NCBI RefSeq assembly: GCF_009937955.1
Contig: NZ_AP018439.1
Location: forward strand, 4,092,001-4,156,000
Direction: 5' to 3'
DNA from: Undibacterium sp. KW1
Lineage (GTDB): Bacteria; Pseudomonadota; Gammaproteobacteria; Burkholderiales; Burkholderiaceae_D
Length of the DNA stretch: 64,000 bases
Shown here: piece by piece, positions 1 through 8,438 of the stretch
Numbering within the stretch: the first letter of the stretch is position 1
Layout of the letters: each line of letters opens with the position of its first letter
Notes under the pieces: generated by a model
The model's database searches: none
What the model was told of the DNA's origin: nothing
The model's input: only the letters and a program-made list of their open reading frames with translations
Position numbers and translations under genes: made by a program

Positions 1-1010
1 TTATGTGCGATCGCCAGGATCAATGCGGTCTGCTCATCGTTTAAACCTGCCTGCTTGGATTTCTCTATCAATGTATTGATTGCAGCCCTTTGCACTGCTG
101 GATCGGCATCTCCAGAGATTCGGGAACGACCGGCAGCTCTGCCGCTCGAATAGTCAATAGGTGCGTTGATATGCGAATCCTGAATAATCTGGTTCTTCCT
201 GTAAGCCGCTGCTTTAGGCGCATATAATTGATTGTAGTCAATTCCGTAATCTGGATATTTATTTATCGGATCAAGACCATGACTTTCTGCCGTATCTGTC
301 GGCACACCTGCACTCTTTAACTCCGCCTCCAAGAAACGCATGAAACCTGCTGCGTTGTCATTTTGAGGATCTGTATTTACCTCAAGCATGCTTTTTGTGC
401 GGAATGGTAAAGCTGCGCGTGCCATGACACTCGGCACGGCTGTATGCTTATAGCCTGACAAGGCTGTGCTATTTGACATGGCTACAGCCGGATACCCAAA
501 TAGCGGAAACTCATCATTCGCACAGTACCTGGTAGCATTATCACCACCAGATCCAGCTACAACAAGTAACGGCCGATTTGACTTTTTTAAACCAGCTTCA
601 GAACTTGGTATATAAGCAGAAGCGCCAAAGTCAAACTGACTTGTCAACGCACCATTTCCCGGGAGATCATACTCGTTAATCACATCAGAATTTTTCAACG
701 ACAAGCTGTTTCGTGCAAGATCATAGGTAGCAAGCGATAGCAATCCTCTCGGGCGATCTGACTGCCGCATGTACATGATATCCATATCGTCAATACCTGA
801 TCTGGAAGGTAAATCGGTATTAGATGCTAGCTCAAAGTTTCTTCCTGGGCGATCTGCGTGATGAGTTGGCAGCATCAATTTCTGCGCAGAATCGTCCAGA
901 AACTGATTGCTATTTGAGAATATATCGTCGCTTTCATTCAAGCCTGTCCCTGAGGTATCAATGAGATATGGAAGTCCATCATTCCCAAAAATTCTCTGAA
1001 GATTTGCCAT
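1..1010 (-). CDS. prophage cargo/effector protein, partial (no stop in window), lytic-transglycosylase-like end
   Basis: The reading frame opens at an ATG (1008-1010) preceded by AAAGGA and stays open to base 1, giving about 336 codons with no stop, so the C-terminus is outside the window. The N-terminal 300 residues match nothing I recognise and are rich in D, S and N. The last visible residues, NTLIEKSKQAGLNDEQTALI followed by LAIAH, resemble the start of SLT or lysozyme-like domains (typically LLAIAHVESGFN), so a peptidoglycan-cleaving domain may follow; that is inference. It is the last gene of the leftward prophage block, separated from its neighbours by a strong terminator, so it probably has its own promoter. 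Like the toxin at 2942-4584, it follows a copy of the same small gene. Confidence 0.6.
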   Translation of the reverse strand, partial: MANLQRIFGNDGLPYLIDTSGTGLNESDDIFSNSNQFLDDSAQKLMLPTHHADRPGRNFELASNTDLPSRSGIDDMDIMYMRQSDRPRGLLSLATYDLARNSLSLKNSDVINEYDLPGNGALTSQFDFGASAYIPSSEAGLKKSNRPLLVVAGSGGDNATRYCANDEFPLFGYPAVAMSNSTALSGYKHTAVPSVMARAALPFRTKSMLEVNTDPQNDNAAGFMRFLEAELKSAGVPTDTAESHGLDPINKYPDYGIDYNQLYAPKAAAYRKNQIIQDSHINAPIDYSSGRAAGRSRISGDADPAVQRAAINTLIEKSKQAGLNDEQTALILAIAH

Positions 1011-1092
1011 TATTTTCCTTTCAATTGAATAATGCGATGCGAATTCTGAGCAAAGCGTGTGCATTGCTATCAGCAAGCGTCCATAATCTGGA

Positions 1093-1123
1093 TATAAAAA
1101 AAGCTATCCATACTGGATAGCTT
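1093..1123 (-). terminator. rho-independent terminator
   Basis: A perfect 10-bp inverted repeat (1101-1110 and 1114-1123) with a 3-nt loop is followed on the minus strand by a T run (1095-1100). It ends transcription of the small-gene remnant and the IS-side genes before the cargo gene that starts at 1010. Confidence 0.8.
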
Positions 1124-1154
1124 CCTCATTTGAGTGTTTTTTGAATATTTTTAC

Positions 1155-1275
1155 TTAACCGGGTCGAGCGGGTCGAGCGGGTCGTTTACTAACCGCGACC
1201 AAGCCATTGAACAAACTGGTGACGAAAAGCAAGGCAGCTTCCATCTGCGGCGCATCAACGCTTAGATTAGTACTA
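1155..1275 (-). pseudogene. 3' remnant of a second copy of the small prophage gene 4793-5038, cut by IS630 insertion
   Basis: Read on the minus strand, this stretch ends ...VTSLFNGLVAVSKRPARPARPG-stop. The intact small gene at 4793-5038 ends VSGLFNDLVAATKRPA-stop, and the preceding residues (QMEAAL against QIEQAW) also align. The extra C-terminal residues come from a 9-bp tandem repeat, GGGTCGAGC (1161-1184). Upstream, the frame runs into the IS630 end at 1276; an ATG inside the IS (1293-1295) would allow a 46-residue product, but the original N-terminal half is missing. It therefore marks a duplicated small-gene plus cargo module. Confidence 0.65.
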
Positions 1276-2370
1276 TTGATTTTTACGTAAATCATGACAA
1301 CCGTTTTTGATTTCATTCGTTATCCCAATATAATGTCCGTACTGGAGGTATGAGATGGCGAAAGAAATAGAAGATGGAGCAAAGCGACGAGTCAAGGCGG
1401 GTCGGCTTCTGCTGCAAGGCAAAGGGTGCGCCGAAGTAGCGCTGGTGGTCGGCGTAGCACGCAACACGGTATATACCTGGAAAGCCATACTCGATGAAGG
1501 AGGGCTTGACGCGCTGCGCGCAGTAGGTGGAAAGGGGCGGCCTGCACAACTTGATGCCATGGAATTAGGGGAGTTGCGGCGCTGCCTTCTCGATAGTCCG
1601 ACGGAACATGGTTTTGGCACCGAGTTGTGGACACTTAAACGCGTGCGTCTACTTATTGAAAGAAAGTTCGAAGTGTCGTTCAGTGAAGTGCACGTTTGGC
1701 GCATTCTTGGCGCACTGGGATTCAGTAACCAAAAGCCGGAGCGTCGCGCCATCGAACGTAACGAAGATGCTGTACAGGAGTTCAAGAAAAAGACCTGGCC
1801 TGCGCTCAAAAAAAAGCCTCGAGAGAGAATCGACTGATTGTATTCATCGACGAGTCCGGAATCAGCGAACGGCCTACCCGTGTGCGTACTTGGGCACTCA
1901 AAGGGAAAACGCCGATTATTCAGTTTCATTTCAACTGGAAACATTTGTCCGTGATTGCAGGTGTGACCAGGAAGAACTACTTGTTCCGCTTCCACGAGGG
2001 TAGCATCAAGAAGGAGCAAATTGTCGAGTTTCTCAAGGCGCTCAAAGCGCATTTGAAGCAGCCGCTGTTGATCATCCTCGATGGGCTCAGGGCGCACAAA
2101 TCGAAACTGGTGCGCGAATACCTCGACAGCACCAATGGGTACATTCAAATCGCATTCCTGCCCCCGTATGCGCCGGACCTCAATCCTGTCGAATATCTCT
2201 GGGCCTGGCTCAAGCGACATGCGTTGGCAAACTTCTGCCCGAACAACCTCGCCGAATTGCAAACAATTGCCCGCAATAAACTCAAAAGCGCACAACGCCG
2301 TCCATCCATCATCATGGCATGTTGGAAGCAGGCGGAGTTGTGGTGATGTCATCAATTATGTAAAGCTCAA
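1276..2370 (+). mobile_element. IS630-family insertion sequence, about 1095 bp, with terminal repeats and TA duplication
   Basis: The ends are imperfect inverted repeats: 1276 onward reads TTGATTTTTACGTAAATCAT, and the reverse complement of the right end reads TTGAGCTTTACATAATTGAT. Each end is flanked by TA (1274-1275 and 2371-2372), the target duplication expected of IS630. The element carries one transposase gene in two frames (1355-2346). Its insertion separates the small-gene remnant at 1155 from whatever lay upstream of it near 2373. Confidence 0.85.
1355..2346 (+). CDS. IS630-family transposase, two overlapping frames joined by probable -1 frameshift
   Basis: The first frame (1355-1837) holds the helix-turn-helix region, with a VARNTVYTWK motif, and the winged part. 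The second frame covers the DDE catalytic domain: FIDESG, LIILDG and PPYAPDLNPVEYLW carry the D, D and E expected of IS630/Tc1-type enzymes. The frames meet at a run of eight A followed by G (1808-1816), a classical slippery A-AAA-AAG context. Slipping back one base leads straight into the catalytic frame and gives about 331 residues, the normal family size. I therefore read it as programmed frameshifting rather than damage, but an indel cannot be excluded. The long reverse-strand frame over the same bases is a shadow. Confidence 0.85.
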
Positions 2371-2579
2371 TAGGCATTGACTAGACATTGGTCAGATGAT
2401 GACTTTGCAGAGCCTCTTTGAACCTCTAAACAAAGATGAAGTTTTCGCCCAAATAGTCCTTGAACTTATCCGAACCCATTTCAAACTGACGCAAGCTATC
2501 CTGGCTTGGACCGCTTCTTACCCGATTCAATTTCCGTCAGAGTAAGCTGCGTACGACATTCAGATTGGCGTATCGAACG

Positions 2580-2945
2580 CTATGTGGTTTTCAATTGCAT
2601 TTCTTTGATTTTATCGACCCAAGCCATGATCTTGTCGCGAATTGGAAAATTATCCTCGATAAAACCTGGGCGTGAGCTCTCTACAAAGTGAAAGCTCCCG
2701 TCGCCATCGAGCCTGTGAAAATTACGGATTGTGCCACTTAAAGCAGCATTTATCGACATAAATCGCCACCAGATCGGTGGCCAGAAACGATCATTTAACA
2801 AGGGCTCAATTATTTCCAGATCTGAATTTATCCACTTGATTGGAACCCATTTATGTTCATCCCCGAGGCTTAACAAGTATGATCGCAACGCCCTCAGCTC
2901 ATTGAGTATCGAAGCTATTTCCTGCAATTTTTTATCCAATTTCAT
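2580..2945 (-). CDS. candidate immunity protein for the adjacent polymorphic toxin
   Basis: 121 residues, no signal peptide or membrane segment, lysine-rich amphipathic N-terminus and a tryptophan-rich middle (RFWPPIWWRF). I do not recognise the family by sequence. The assignment rests on context: its ATG overlaps the TGA of the toxin C-terminal frame as ATGA (2942-2945), the tight coupling usual for toxin-immunity pairs, and it is a small cytoplasmic protein of typical immunity length. The IS630 element lies about 200 bp downstream, so it is the last intact gene of its module. Confidence 0.55.
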   Translation of the reverse strand: MKLDKKLQEIASILNELRALRSYLLSLGDEHKWVPIKWINSDLEIIEPLLNDRFWPPIWWRFMSINAALSGTIRNFHRLDGDGSFHFVESSRPGFIEDNFPIRDKIMAWVDKIKEMQLKTT

Positions 2946-4584
2946 TTACTCCATGGAGTTGGTTTTGTAGAAATTTCGGAAAATGGGATCGCTTTCCTGG
3001 AGTCAGGTACGTAAATTTGATAGCCGCCACCGGGTTGTAACCAGCCATATCGGAATTTAGATCCCAAAATTGCTCTTTCCGTATGGTGGCCTGTTATTGC
3101 CTGAGGAGCTGCTTCTCCACCCCAAGCCCATCCGCCTTTAGGTGTCCAATTTCCTTCCACAGTAGCATCATTACCCCATTCGTTCAATATTGCAATTTGT
3201 TCCGCCATTTCCCCAAGCTCTTGGGAGGTGGCTCTGTAGCCCAATATGCACCAACCGGTGAGGTTCTCACATTGTCTGATACACGATACAGCGTTTTTCC
3301 ACCCACATAAACTGGCTCCGCAGAAGTGAAGTTTGGCGTTTGGTTAGAAGGAAGTGACTCCAGCAATCTACCTGGACTGACCATTGGATCTGTCGTCTCT
3401 ATCTCAGGCCGCACTTTGTAAAACCCTAATTCTGCACCAGCTTCTGGCGCAAACTTGCGTTGAATTGTCTTACTTGTAGCGAAGCCTGCCGCAACACCGC
3501 CGGCATTTTCCGCTACGTCACCCCATCGCCCATCAAGAGCAGCACCAGCCATATCATAACTTGTCAACCCGGTTCCTAACACTTGCCCCACAACAGGAAT
3601 GCCAGTTACAGACCGAAATGCAACTTCGCCCTTGCCCATCCCAGCTTCATAATTTTTTCCTATTGAACTTAGCCATTTCGGTTCGTATCGATCACCTGAA
3701 GCCAGTCCCAAAGCCACCTGTCCTAAATCTATCGTATTTGCAACTGGCTGCCAAACTGTATCCAGCAGTCCATTTCCTACGCCTTTTGCGAAGCGACGAC
3801 TTAGATTACCTGGGGTCGCCAGGTTTTCATTTGTATGGAATTTTTCATCACCGACAAGCGAAGAGTTACTGGCTTGAGAAAGACGAGCATCCGTATAAAG
3901 TCCAAGTCGTGCCGCGTTTTCTAAACTTGGCCGGCGATCGGCTGCTGCCATTGTCATCTGATAATAAGGGTCAGCATTCTTCTCTGCTTGTGATGCTTTC
4001 CACAAATAACCATTGGTCAACGGATCATTTTGTGCAGCCTCTCCGCGCTTTTGAACAAAATAATCATTTCTGGCCAAATAATCCTTGAGTTGCTCCGGGC
4101 TCACATCAACCTGATGCAGCTTGTCTATGCTTGGACTGTTTATTACCCGATTCACATCCAGTTGATGTGCGCTACGCAAACCATTCAGACTGGCATATTG
4201 AATCAACTCGCCTGCGCTTGGCGTATAGCCATAGTTCTTTTTGAACAGTGCCGTCATGGTGTCGCCAGCACGGCTCATACCTCTCCCGTCAAAGGCGCCA
4301 GTTTGATAGCCAGCTCTTTCTGATCGCAAGAAATTGGGCTTGGCAAGTTCAGTATCGTCATCTATCGCGCCCCTTTCTGGCGGGGCGACGGGAATCACTG
4401 CACTGCCGTCAGAGACAGGTAATCGATAGCCAAAATCACGCTGCGCTTCATTATAAGCTGGTAGCATTCCAGAGTTAAATCTCGGGTCGCTCAGCATATA
4501 CAAAGAACTGGCATCGTCATCAAGTTTCAAGCTCTTATATTGTTCAGCAAATTCTGAATCATCTTCGTCAGGATTGTAAAGCAT
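2942..4584 (-). pseudogene. prophage-encoded polymorphic toxin: LysM-like, linker and C-terminal toxin domain, frameshifted near residue 455
   Basis: The first frame (4584 to 3184, 466 residues) starts at an ATG with AGAGGA upstream. Residues about 105-155 look like a LysM peptidoglycan-binding motif (SRAGDTMTALFKKNYGYTPS...LIQYASLNGL...NRVINSP). A Gly/Ala-rich hydrophobic linker (residues 275-385) resembles pretoxin regions. It then enters a C-terminal domain, YRVSDNVRTSPVGAYWATEPPP, and stops after 13 more residues. The neighbouring frame (to 2942) continues that domain: NEWGND, WGGEAAPQ, QPGGGYQIYVPDSR. This spacing of WGN, G-AAPQ and GGG-Q-YVP recalls toxin tips of CdiA/hemagglutinin/RHS-type proteins. 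One base must be gained, or re-read, around the GGGG at about 3207-3212. It could be a mutation, a sequencing error or regulated frameshifting. Confidence 0.6.
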
Positions 4585-4649
4585 GTCTTCCTCTTGATAT
4601 TGGTTGTGACTTGCGCTGGCATGCCACCGACAGGTTAAAGTGACGTGTA

Positions 4650-4684
4650 CCGACAGAACAGGCGTACAGCGTCCTGCCTGTCGG
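4650..4684. repeat. imperfect hairpin in the spacer between small gene and toxin gene
   Basis: CCGACAG (4650-4656) pairs with CTGTCGG (4678-4684), with an inner CAGG/CCTG pair. A T run follows on the plus strand only, so it is not an obvious terminator for the leftward genes. A direct repeat ACCGACAG lies just before it (about 4626). A regulatory role is possible but unproven. Confidence 0.3.
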
Positions 4685-4792
4685 CATGGTTTTTAAAAAA
4701 GTCAGGAAATTTGTGTTATGAGAAACGAAAGTAAAAACAAACGGAAGGTTTGCTCGTCAAGCTAAGTCACTGTGATTACATGGCAGATTTGA

Positions 4793-5038
4793 TCAGGCTG
4801 GCCGCTTCGTCGCTGCGACCAGGTCATTGAACAGGCCACTGACATGGGGCCAGGCCTGTTCAATCTGGGCTTCTATGCCAAGACCGGTGGCAATGAAGTT
4901 GCGTGCGATCAGCACCTTGTTGTTGCCTGCTGTGGCGGGAATGAGATTTTCTATGTCAAGTATCAGCTTTCTGATTTGCTCTTTATGTTCGGCCAGAAAG
5001 GCGATGATTTGCAAGATCGTGCTTGCTATTTGCAGCAT
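4793..5038 (-). CDS. small prophage protein preceding the toxin gene, unknown function
   Basis: 81 residues, start supported by AAAGGAT seven bases upstream. The N-terminus is aliphatic (MLQIASTILQIIAFLAEHKE), possibly an amphipathic or membrane-associating helix; the rest is mixed and charged, ending KRPA. I do not recognise the family. A diverged remnant of a second copy sits at 1155-1275, and both copies are followed by a cargo gene (the toxin at 4584 and the partial gene at 1010). It may therefore be a loading or chaperone-like partner of the cargo proteins, or a lysis accessory; this is inference from position only. Confidence 0.6.
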   Translation of the reverse strand: MLQIASTILQIIAFLAEHKEQIRKLILDIENLIPATAGNNKVLIARNFIATGLGIEAQIEQAWPHVSGLFNDLVAATKRPA

Positions 5039-5113
5039 AATAATATCCTTTAGATTTTACACTGATGGGTAATAGTGAGTCCTTTGACAGCCTTGAGATA
5101 GTCGCGCGCCGTG

Positions 5114-5536
5114 TCAGCCGCGGAATGTGGTGTCGAGCCCGGCAAGGGGGTTGTCGCTGTCTGCCATTGCGGACTGAGGCTGGTGCTGCACTTCGCCTGT
5201 TGCCACAGATGCTGATATTGCTGGCACGCCGTCGCTGAAGCTATGATCTTCGATTGGAGCATGCTGACTGGCTTTTGCCGGCAATAGACCGGCTCGTTTA
5301 GAAGTAATGACGGGGAGCACGATGCCAACAAGGGTAACAATACCAACAGCCAGGCCATTGAGTTGCTCTGGTGTGATGGCGACATGGATGCCAAAGGCAT
5401 CGCCAAATTGCGCCAACGCGCCCATGGCTGCGGCCAGGGCTGCGACCGAGATACCACGATTTTTCCAGGCTTCCACATTGCTGACCTCGCTTCCTTTGCG
5501 GAACAGGTTGATGACTGCATTAACTTTTTCAAGCAT
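5114..5536 (-). CDS. membrane protein of the lysis cassette, holin candidate
   Basis: 140 residues. Two hydrophobic segments are visible, residues 29-50 (GISVAALAAAMGALAQFGDA) and 60-80 (LNGLAVGIVTLVGIVLPVIT), followed by a polar 55-residue tail. Start is supported by GGGAGAG upstream and the gene overlaps the endolysin stop by a few bases. Two close membrane helices next to an endolysin suggest a holin or phage membrane protein; sequence alone does not prove lysis activity. An alternative frame over the same bases contains a lipobox-like string and was rejected as a shadow. Confidence 0.6.
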   Translation of the reverse strand: MLEKVNAVINLFRKGSEVSNVEAWKNRGISVAALAAAMGALAQFGDAFGIHVAITPEQLNGLAVGIVTLVGIVLPVITSKRAGLLPAKASQHAPIEDHSFSDGVPAISASVATGEVQHQPQSAMADSDNPLAGLDTTFRG

Positions 5537-6011
5537 GATCGCTCTCCCATAAGACGTTGTTTGCCAGACGATTCATCCAGCCAGCACCAAATGTGGGCCA
5601 GTTGGATAATTTGGTATAAAACCTGATGCGATGAGCCAGCATGCGCCTGGCCAGTTTGTCGGGAGTGATACTGGCAACTGCAGCCAATGTGATCGGGCCA
5701 ACAATGCCATCTTCAGCAACACCAAGGGCGCGCTGCAAAAGCCTCGTGGCAGTACCTGCACCGCAATTAATGGCGCTGTCAAAAAATTCAAAGGCCACAG
5801 CGAGCGGCAATTGATCAAGATGATTGGCATCCCAAAAGTCACGTTTGTAAAGTGCTTTGGCTTGCTCTACGGTGAGTGCTGCAATATCAAGCTTGGGATA
5901 ACTGCGCTGACTGATGCCAAACCGCGTCAGCTTGCCGGCATCCAGAGGGTGATTACTGGTGCCGCCTTCGCTTTTCAGAACTGGCGCAATACAGAGATCA
6001 AAGTTGTTCAT
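5529..6011 (-). CDS. phage endolysin, GH108-type muramidase with C-terminal peptidoglycan-binding part
   Basis: 160 residues, the usual size. The N-terminus has KSEGGTSNHPLDAGKLTRFG, matching the GH108 signature in which the Glu of EGG is catalytic and the following segment ends in T-x-F/Y-GI. The second half (FFDSAINCGAGTATRLLQRA, then VAEDGIVGP) matches the PG_binding_3 domain that accompanies GH108. It lacks a signal peptide, so export across the membrane should rely on one of the two neighbouring holin candidates. RBS GAAGGA precedes the ATG, and the start overlaps the end of the upstream membrane-protein gene by 14 bp. Confidence 0.88.
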   Translation of the reverse strand: MNNFDLCIAPVLKSEGGTSNHPLDAGKLTRFGISQRSYPKLDIAALTVEQAKALYKRDFWDANHLDQLPLAVAFEFFDSAINCGAGTATRLLQRALGVAEDGIVGPITLAAVASITPDKLARRMLAHRIRFYTKLSNWPTFGAGWMNRLANNVLWESDHA

Positions 6012-6279
6012 GCTGATGTTCCTTCCATCGTTGTTCTGCTTCCTGTCTTTCTATCTCAGCCGTCTGCAGGCTGACCCAGCGCTGGCGCAGCAGGATCAGT
6101 GAAATGGCGATGCCTATGAGCATGGATGCAATCGACAAATAGCCCTGAATTTCGGCTATTGAAGTCAGTGGAGCAATTGCCGTCGTAATCGCTGGTACTG
6201 CCAGGGCAGTCTTTGGATTATTGGTAATCGCCTGCGCCATGTGGCTGGCAGCAGTTTCAGTAAGTTCGGGAATTTTCAT
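5998..6279 (-). CDS. single-span membrane protein upstream of endolysin, holin/antiholin candidate
   Basis: 93 residues with one clear transmembrane segment (about residues 45-65, IQGYLSIASMLIGIAISLIL) and a charged C-terminal tail (ERQEAEQRWKEHQHEQL). This layout is common for small phage holins and Rz/i-spanin-like proteins. It overlaps the endolysin start and begins after AAGGA. With the two-span protein at 5114-5536 it makes a holin/antiholin or holin/spanin pair around the endolysin. Which one forms the pore cannot be told from sequence. Confidence 0.6.
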   Translation of the reverse strand: MKIPELTETAASHMAQAITNNPKTALAVPAITTAIAPLTSIAEIQGYLSIASMLIGIAISLILLRQRWVSLQTAEIERQEAEQRWKEHQHEQL

Positions 6280-6414
6280 GAGTCAGGTCCTTGTAAGTAA
6301 GAGGACTACAATAAACGTGGCAGTAATAAAGCTCGCATACGCATGCTGTTGCCTTCAGCAAATTTGCTACCTGAGTTTGAATAAAGTTAGGGTACGGACA
6401 TGCGTTTTCAAATC

Positions 6415-8004
6415 TCAAGCTATACCTCCCCGTTCCCATGTGGGATAGTCATTTGATCCTGCATTACCGGGAGAATTATTCCCGCCAGAAGAGTCACCAT
6501 TATTGCCCCCGTTGCGCCTACCTAGTCCGCTAAAAATATTGCCGATTCCTTTGGTCAATCCACCCAGAAGATTGGATTCAAAACCATCTCCCTGCCCAGA
6601 TTTTGTGGACGTACCGTTCGTGGTGGTTGTGCCATTGACGCCCATATATGGCGACAGCAGTCCGTTGATCCTGGTGGCCTGGTTCAATGCATAATCATTC
6701 TGATTATTGGCGACACCATAGGCATTGTTGATCAATGAGGTAACGGCATTAAGCCCATTAAGTTTGTTCTGACTATTGAGCTGGTTATTAGCGAGCTGCC
6801 ATGCGGCATTTTGCATATTGGCTTGCTGGCGATTACCGAGGTTTGCCATGTTGGTTGCCTGCATACCCTGATAATTATTCTGGTTAGCTTGTTGCTGGAA
6901 GCCCGCATTGGCCAGATTGGTTTGCAAGGCAGCGCCAAATAATTGCGACAGCACATTATTCTGCGCTGTCGCATTGAATTGATTATTGTTGTTCGCCATC
7001 TGCGCGTTGCTGAGATTGACCTGGTTCTTTGCACCTGCGTCAAGTCCAGCCACGTTATATTGCTGGCCCGACAGTCCCATGGCAGCATTCAGTTGATTTT
7101 GTCTGTCCTGGGTATATTGCCCGGATTGTGCGGCAACTGCAGCATCTGTCATGTTTTGCCCGACTTGTGACAGTGCACGACTCATATTGCGCGCCAGGGA
7201 ATCTGCTGCTTTTCCCTCTGCGATACCCTGACGCGACCCACCATACTGGCCGTTAGCGATAGCGTCACCTCGCAGGGAAGGTAGGATGTCTTCCTTGAAC
7301 TGTTGCATCGCATCATTTTGCAGATTCTGGAATTGCGCCGAGCTTTGATTCAGACCCTTTTGAATCGCACCAGCCAGATAGGGATTATTCCCAAGGTCGC
7401 CATAAATCACGTCTTGAAAAGCCCGGCCCAGACCAAGATTATTTTGCCCAGGAGCGTTGATCGTGGCCGCCGGGCCCGCTTGTGCCAGGCCAGAAGTTGC
7501 CGCCTGATAGCCTTGCGGCATCTGGCTGAAGGCCGCGTTCATGGGCATGGTATAAGCACTTTGTGCTGCCTGCATGCTGACAGGGTCATAAGCATTCTTC
7601 ATCAGCCTGAAAGCCGAATCCCTCGCTTCACCCATGTCCCAGGCAGAATTGGTGCCAAGATAGTTGTCAGCAGCCTGCCCATATAAACGCAGCCCTTCGT
7701 TTTGCGGTCTGTCAAGCAAGGCTTGATAACGCTCAAGCAAGCCTCCACTGGTTTGATAATCTTCGGGTTTGTAAATGGGGTTCCCATCTTCATCTGCCCC
7801 TATTGGTACAGCTCCTTTTTTTAAAACTTTTTCACCAGATCCAAACAAAATGGCAGCGATACGTGGATCAAGCTCTTGTTTGACAATTTGTGTTTGTGAG
7901 CCCGAACTACCACCTCCTCCACCGCCCCCACCACCTCCACCACCTCCCATGAGGCCACCAACAAAGGCGCTCGCCGCGCCACCTGCTACCGCTGCAAAAG
8001 ACAT
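6415..8004 (-). CDS. large Gly/Asn/Gln-rich virion protein, probable tail or internal protein
   Basis: 529 residues, strong RBS (GGAGGA, six bases before ATG). The N-terminus is a short hydrophobic helix followed by an uninterrupted run of about 13 glycines and SSGS. The body is rich in N, Q and A with many helical NAQM/NNQ repeats, and the C-terminus is again Gly/Asn-rich. This composition is typical of podoviral internal or ejection proteins and tail components. It is the last structural gene before the lysis cassette. No enzymatic motif was seen. Confidence 0.65.
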   Translation of the reverse strand: MSFAAVAGGAASAFVGGLMGGGGGGGGGGGGGSSGSQTQIVKQELDPRIAAILFGSGEKVLKKGAVPIGADEDGNPIYKPEDYQTSGGLLERYQALLDRPQNEGLRLYGQAADNYLGTNSAWDMGEARDSAFRLMKNAYDPVSMQAAQSAYTMPMNAAFSQMPQGYQAATSGLAQAGPAATINAPGQNNLGLGRAFQDVIYGDLGNNPYLAGAIQKGLNQSSAQFQNLQNDAMQQFKEDILPSLRGDAIANGQYGGSRQGIAEGKAADSLARNMSRALSQVGQNMTDAAVAAQSGQYTQDRQNQLNAAMGLSGQQYNVAGLDAGAKNQVNLSNAQMANNNNQFNATAQNNVLSQLFGAALQTNLANAGFQQQANQNNYQGMQATNMANLGNRQQANMQNAAWQLANNQLNSQNKLNGLNAVTSLINNAYGVANNQNDYALNQATRINGLLSPYMGVNGTTTTNGTSTKSGQGDGFESNLLGGLTKGIGNIFSGLGRRNGGNNGDSSGGNNSPGNAGSNDYPTWERGGIA

Positions 8005-8435
8005 TATGATTCCTCCAATTTTTTCAACTCTTTCGTTGAGATAAGATGTTGTCTGGTCTGAAGCTGATCACTCTCTTCCACCAATTCATCTTCTATCTCT
8101 TCAATGACAAGCAAATCCGTTTTGCACACTGTTGTCCATGTCGTATCTGCGTGCGCATAGCCCACTCGCTTCATGCCGGCTTTGGTGGGCAAAACGCAAT
8201 ATCCACTTAGCCGTCGCATGCCCGTATCGGTTGACACCGAAATATCGCCACAAACAACATTCAGATGATCTGTTTTGTGCGTAGTACCAACCAGAACTGT
8301 GCCGGCTGGTATGTGTATGGTTCGCGCATACATGCCACCCGACAAACAATGCTCGGTATTCAGATCAATCTGTGGACCCTGCCTGAGGCAAGTCTCCAGC
8401 CTTGCCAGCGCATCAGGCTTTATCAGTTCTTCCAT
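8004..8435 (-). CDS. phage protein with probable cupin-like fold
   Basis: 143 residues. The middle part has the beta-rich cupin-like pattern YARTIHIPAGTVLVGTTHKT, then DHLNVVCGDISV, RRLSGYCVLPTKAGMKRVGYA and HADTTWTTV. Small proteins of this type occur among podoviral tail genes, where they are structural or of unknown role. It abuts the next virion gene (shared base 8004) and is co-transcribed with it. The C-terminus is acidic and highly charged. Confidence 0.55.
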   Translation of the reverse strand: MEELIKPDALARLETCLRQGPQIDLNTEHCLSGGMYARTIHIPAGTVLVGTTHKTDHLNVVCGDISVSTDTGMRRLSGYCVLPTKAGMKRVGYAHADTTWTTVCKTDLLVIEEIEDELVEESDQLQTRQHLISTKELKKLEES

Positions 8436-8438
8436 GAC

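Noticed and set aside
1273..2355. 360-codon minus-strand open frame over IS630
   Set aside because: It is antisense to a well-supported DDE transposase, has no domain resemblance and no ribosome site.
2399..2545. 48-codon plus-strand frame near the IS630 right end
   Set aside because: Protein-like composition, but no ribosome site and no recognisable family; too short to support.
5050..5550. Alternative minus-strand frame with a lipobox-like LLASC, possible Rz1-type spanin nested in the holin gene
   Set aside because: The hydrophobic string is a frame-shifted reading of the holin transmembrane segment; it lacks a good start and the proline-rich composition of Rz1.
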